Part shown: positions 61,144 to 64,000 of the stretch, piece by piece
Position numbering within the stretch: position 1 is the first letter of the stretch
Layout of the letters: each line of letters opens with the position of its first letter
Assembly (NCBI GenBank): GCA_019635735.1
Contig: JAHBYX010000008.1
Coordinates: 124,001 to 188,000 of the forward strand
Origin: Mesorhizobium sp.
Lineage (GTDB): Bacteria > Pseudomonadota > Alphaproteobacteria > Rhizobiales > Rhizobiaceae
Reading direction: 5' to 3'
Length of the DNA stretch: 64,000 nt
Position numbers and translations under genes: made by a program
Notes under the pieces: model-generated
The model's input: the letters and a program-made list of their open reading frames with translations, nothing else
What the model was told of the DNA's origin: nothing
The model's database searches: none

Positions 61144-63822
61144 TCAGAGATTGAGCGATGCCAGCATCAGGCCCGGTTCTTCCGGGTGATGCGCGACATC
61201 GAAGCCGAACTCCCGGCACATCGACAGCATGCGCGTGTTTTCCGCCAGGATCAGGCCTTCGATCTGCCTGATGCCGTCGGCGCGCGCGTAGTCGATCAGA
61301 TGGCGCAGCATCGCCCAGCCCAGCCCCTGTCCCTGCATGTCGGTACGGACCAGAAGCGCGTATTCGGCCTTCATATGGTCGGGGTCCGCGGACAGGCGGC
61401 CGATCGCGGCGAGTTCGCCTGTTCCCGCCCGCAAGGCCACGAAGGCGATTTCCCGGTCGTAGTCGAGCTGCGTCAGCCGCTTCAGCATCTCGTCCGGGAA
61501 CTCGCGGCGCTGCGCCAGGAAACGCAGTCTGATATCGTCGGGCGACACCTTGGCGAGGAAGTCGGGATAGAGCCCGACATCGGCCGGCTTGATCGGCCGG
61601 ATGTGGAATTCGCCCTTGCCGCCGGACAAGGTCGTGTCCCACCCTGTCGGATAGGGCCGGATGACAAGCGCCTTGTCCGGCCCCCGCTCCTCCACGCGGG
61701 CGGGATCGATCTCTATGCGGGCATCGAGCGCGATCGCGCCTCCTGCGTCCGCCAGCAGCGGATTCACGTCGATCCCATCGATGCACGGAAAATCGATGAC
61801 GAGCTGCGACAGCCCGTTGAGCGCCGAGACGATCGCCGCGCGGTTTGCCGGCTCGCGGTCCCGGAAGCCGGCGAGCAGGCGGCCGATCCTAGTGCGGTCG
61901 ATCAGGTCGCCGGCCAGCACGTCGTCCATCGGCGGCAGCGCCACCGCCGTATCGTCCGTCACCTCGACGGCGACCCCGCCGGCCCCGAACAGGATGACCG
62001 GACCGAAGATCGGGTCCCGGCTCATGCCGAGGATGAGTTCATGCGCCTGCTTGCGCACCACCATCGGCTGCACCGCGAACCCGTCGATCGCCGCGTCCGG
62101 CCGCAGCTTCGCGACGCGCTTCTCGATCGTCCGCGCCGCCTCGGCCGCCGCCTTCGCGGTATCCAGCCCGAGCACCACGCCGCCGACATCGGATTTGTGC
62201 GAGATCGATTTCGAAAGCAGCTTCACCGCGACCTGCCCACCCTTGCCGAGCAGCTTGCGCGCGGCAGCGGAAACGTCCTTGACCGATCGGGCGACGAGCA
62301 CTTCAGGCGCGTCGATACCGTAGGCCCTGATCGCGCTCTTGGCCTCCGGCTCGGTCAGCATACGCCTGCCCTCTCCCGCGGCCTCGCGGAAGATGTCGAG
62401 CACCAGGTCCCGGTAGCCGCTCACGTCTTCGCTGCGGGCGGAAGGCACCCGGGCGAGTGCGATCTGCGCCTTCGACCAGTCGGCGAGATAGGCGGCCGCG
62501 CGGGCCGTATCGGCCGGCATCTCGAAACTGGCCAGTCCTGCCTCCTGGAGGACGTGGCGGCCGATTCTCGCGGTATGTTCCCCCAGCCAGCAGGTCAGCA
62601 CCGGTTTGCCGGATATATGCCCTTTGCTCGCGAGATCGGCGACGGACTTCGCGGCCTCGATCGGCGAAGCGAGGCCTGTCGGGCAGTTGAACACCATCAC
62701 CGCATCGACGCCGGCATCCGCCGCCACGGCCGATACCGCGGCGCGATACCGTTCCGGCGGAGCGTCGCCGATGATGTCGACGGGATTTCCTTTCGACCAT
62801 GTCGCGGGGAGCGCCCGATCGAGCTCGGCCAGCGTGTCGGCGGAAAGCTCCGCGAGCTCTCCCCCGCCGGCCATCAGTTCGTCCACGGCGAGAACGCCGG
62901 CCCCGCCGCCATTCGTCACAATGCCGATACGGGCGCGATGCAGCGGCGGAAACCTCGCGGTGATCTCGGCCGCGTCGATCAGTTCGGCAAGTCCCCCGAC
63001 CCGCAGGATGCCGGCTCGCCTCAACGCCGCGTCGACGACACGGTCGGCTCCGGACAGCGCTCCGGTATGCGTGGCGGCCGCCTTCGCCGCCTGGGCATGA
63101 CGGCCGGACTTGATCGCGATGACCGGCTTGATGCGCGCCGCGGCCCGGGCAGCCGACATGAATTTGCGCGGGCTGGTCACCGATTCCAGATACATAACGA
63201 TCGCCTTCGTCGCCGCATCTCCGGCGAGCAGGTCCAGCCAGTCGCCCACGTCGACATCGGCCATGTCACCGAGCGAGACGATGTGGGAAAAGCCGACATT
63301 GTTGTCGGCGGCCCAGTCGATGAGCGAGGTGGCGATCGCACCCGACTGCGACAGAAGCGCGATCTTGCCCGGCTTTGCCGCCATATGGGCGAAGCCCGCA
63401 TTCAGCTTGAACGGCGGTATCATCAGTCCCACCGTATTCGGCCCGATGATGCGCAACAGATGCGGCTTCGCTGAGTCGAGCATCGCCTGCCGCAGCCCGT
63501 TCTCGCGCGTCAGGCCCGCCGTGATCACGACCGCCGCCCGGCAGCCCTTTTCGCCCAGGTCGGAGATGATCCCCGGCACGGTCTCGGCCGGCGTGACGAT
63601 CACGGCTACGTCCGGAACCGCCGGCAGATCGGCTGCGTGCGCGAAGCAGGCAAGCCCGCGAAGTTCGCGGTATTTCGGATTGATCGGCCAGACCGGGCCC
63701 TCGAACCCGCCGTCGAGGATGTTGTCGAGGACGACGCGCCCGACCGACCCTTCGCGCTGCGAAGCGCCGACGACGGCGACCGAGCGCGGCCGGGCGGCGA
63801 ATTCGAGGTTCCTGATGGTCAT
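61144..63822 (-). CDS. Acyl-CoA synthetase (NDP-forming)/GNAT fusion
   Basis: An 892-residue protein in four parts: a CoA-binding domain (SVAVVGASQREGSVGRVVLDNIL) and a succinyl-CoA ligase-like domain with the phospho-His candidate in AATHTGALSGADRVVD; then an ATP-grasp domain at ~470-700 (VAVKLLSKSISHKSDVGGVVLG); and a C-terminal GNAT acetyltransferase at ~710-892 (VRTDMQGQGLGWAMLRHLIDYA). This order matches protein lysine acetyltransferases of the Pat/YfiQ type, which tune acetyl-CoA synthetase. The acyl-CoA part is often regulatory. Direct acid-CoA ligase activity is not ruled out, since the His is kept. Confidence 0.88.
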   Translation of the reverse strand: MTIRNLEFAARPRSVAVVGASQREGSVGRVVLDNILDGGFEGPVWPINPKYRELRGLACFAHAADLPAVPDVAVIVTPAETVPGIISDLGEKGCRAAVVITAGLTRENGLRQAMLDSAKPHLLRIIGPNTVGLMIPPFKLNAGFAHMAAKPGKIALLSQSGAIATSLIDWAADNNVGFSHIVSLGDMADVDVGDWLDLLAGDAATKAIVMYLESVTSPRKFMSAARAAARIKPVIAIKSGRHAQAAKAAATHTGALSGADRVVDAALRRAGILRVGGLAELIDAAEITARFPPLHRARIGIVTNGGGAGVLAVDELMAGGGELAELSADTLAELDRALPATWSKGNPVDIIGDAPPERYRAAVSAVAADAGVDAVMVFNCPTGLASPIEAAKSVADLASKGHISGKPVLTCWLGEHTARIGRHVLQEAGLASFEMPADTARAAAYLADWSKAQIALARVPSARSEDVSGYRDLVLDIFREAAGEGRRMLTEPEAKSAIRAYGIDAPEVLVARSVKDVSAAARKLLGKGGQVAVKLLSKSISHKSDVGGVVLGLDTAKAAAEAARTIEKRVAKLRPDAAIDGFAVQPMVVRKQAHELILGMSRDPIFGPVILFGAGGVAVEVTDDTAVALPPMDDVLAGDLIDRTRIGRLLAGFRDREPANRAAIVSALNGLSQLVIDFPCIDGIDVNPLLADAGGAIALDARIEIDPARVEERGPDKALVIRPYPTGWDTTLSGGKGEFHIRPIKPADVGLYPDFLAKVSPDDIRLRFLAQRREFPDEMLKRLTQLDYDREIAFVALRAGTGELAAIGRLSADPDHMKAEYALLVRTDMQGQGLGWAMLRHLIDYARADGIRQIEGLILAENTRMLSMCREFGFDVAHHPEEPGLMLASLNL

Positions 63823-63920
63823 GCGTCACCCTCTTCCTGCCGACGAGCTATCGCGCAGGAGAGTGCATCGTCATTGTCACGGATCAAAGACCCACGACCC
63901 CGATCGGCCGGGACGAGACG

Positions 63921-64000
63921 CTACAATTTCCGGAAGGCCGCCGACATCCAGTCGGTGGAGCGATAGCCTCCCTCGGCTTCCTCTTCCGGACGAACGAGGG
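63921..64000 (-). CDS. C-terminal end of an unidentified gene
   Basis: The minus strand is open from the window edge and reads LVRPEEEAEGGYRSTDWMS, then AAFRKL and TAG at 63921. Its acidic, non-repetitive sequence looks like a real C-terminus, but only 26 residues are visible and no family is recognised. It is ~100 bases upstream of the acyl-CoA synthetase gene on the same strand. Confidence 0.4.
   Translation of the reverse strand, partial: LVRPEEEAEGGYRSTDWMSAAFRKL

Noticed and set aside
58092..61154. A plus-strand open frame of about 1,020 codons opposite the aldolase and SorC genes
   Set aside because: It is an antisense shadow typical of GC-rich coding sequence: repetitive Arg/Gly/Asp-rich translation, no domain, and two well-supported genes on the other strand.
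61018..63474. A plus-strand open frame of about 818 codons opposite the acyl-CoA synthetase/GNAT gene
   Set aside because: Low-complexity Arg/His/Asp-rich translation without motifs; the minus-strand gene has four recognisable domains.

Overview
This is a GC-rich, gene-dense window from an alphaproteobacterium, most likely Hyphomicrobiales (a Mesorhizobium- or Phyllobacteriaceae-like genome). The grounds are the base composition, a rhizobial-type T6SS gene order, rhizobial-style RhaD aldolase/dehydrogenase fusion, many tripartite and ABC uptake systems, and frequent GTG or TTG starts. No tRNA, rRNA, insertion sequence or CRISPR array was seen.

Layout. (1) 1-9830: the end of a type VI secretion locus. 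It holds the C-terminus of TssM, a PP2C phosphatase, a membrane Ser/Thr kinase, a DUF1036 protein and a large M23 peptidase/lytic transglycosylase. Convergent to these are a caspase-fold protein lacking the usual cysteine and a YceI-OmpA fusion. (2) 10023-17325: an extracytoplasmic redox module with ApbE flavin transferase, a PepSY-flavodoxin-FNR membrane reductase, a DUF2271 protein carrying a flavinylation-like TGAS motif, a poly-Asp secreted protein, a cytochrome b561 gene broken by a stop and a frameshift, and a small PepSY protein. A divergent QseBC-like two-component system adjoins it. (3) 17384-39852: a catabolic region. It contains an IclR regulator, a DUF6282 hydrolase, a quinone reductase, a BKACE enzyme, an HpcH aldolase, an SDR, a TctABC transporter, an Fe-S/molybdopterin hydroxylase, a GST, and a galB/galC/galD-like set with a type I extradiol dioxygenase. 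A divergent branched-chain-type ABC importer follows. (4) 39923-48078: a patatin, then a TetR regulator and a compact four-gene cassette (MlaC-like protein, LolD-like ATPase, FtsX-type permease, HXXXDG acyltransferase). The cassette is bracketed by two copies of an 80-bp promoter/operator repeat, and the second copy drives a Tm-1-like/TIM-barrel/cupin operon. (5) 48079-49892: a flavin monooxygenase-like gene, an HpxZ-like gene and a deletion scar with two gene remnants. (6) 49893-61110: a methylthioribose or 5-deoxyribose salvage locus with mtnA, mtnK, a sugar ABC importer, a SorC regulator and a class II aldolase/SDR fusion. Three promoters share one operator-like element. A MerR/MFS pair sits inside the locus. 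(7) 61144-64000: an acyl-CoA synthetase/GNAT fusion and the end of an unidentified gene.

The most interesting points are the repeat-bracketed four-gene cassette, the shared operator that links mtnKA, the importer and the aldolase, the gallate-type lower pathway with a VOC dioxygenase, and the decayed cytochrome in the flavinylation module. All functions are read from sequence patterns only; no database search was possible.
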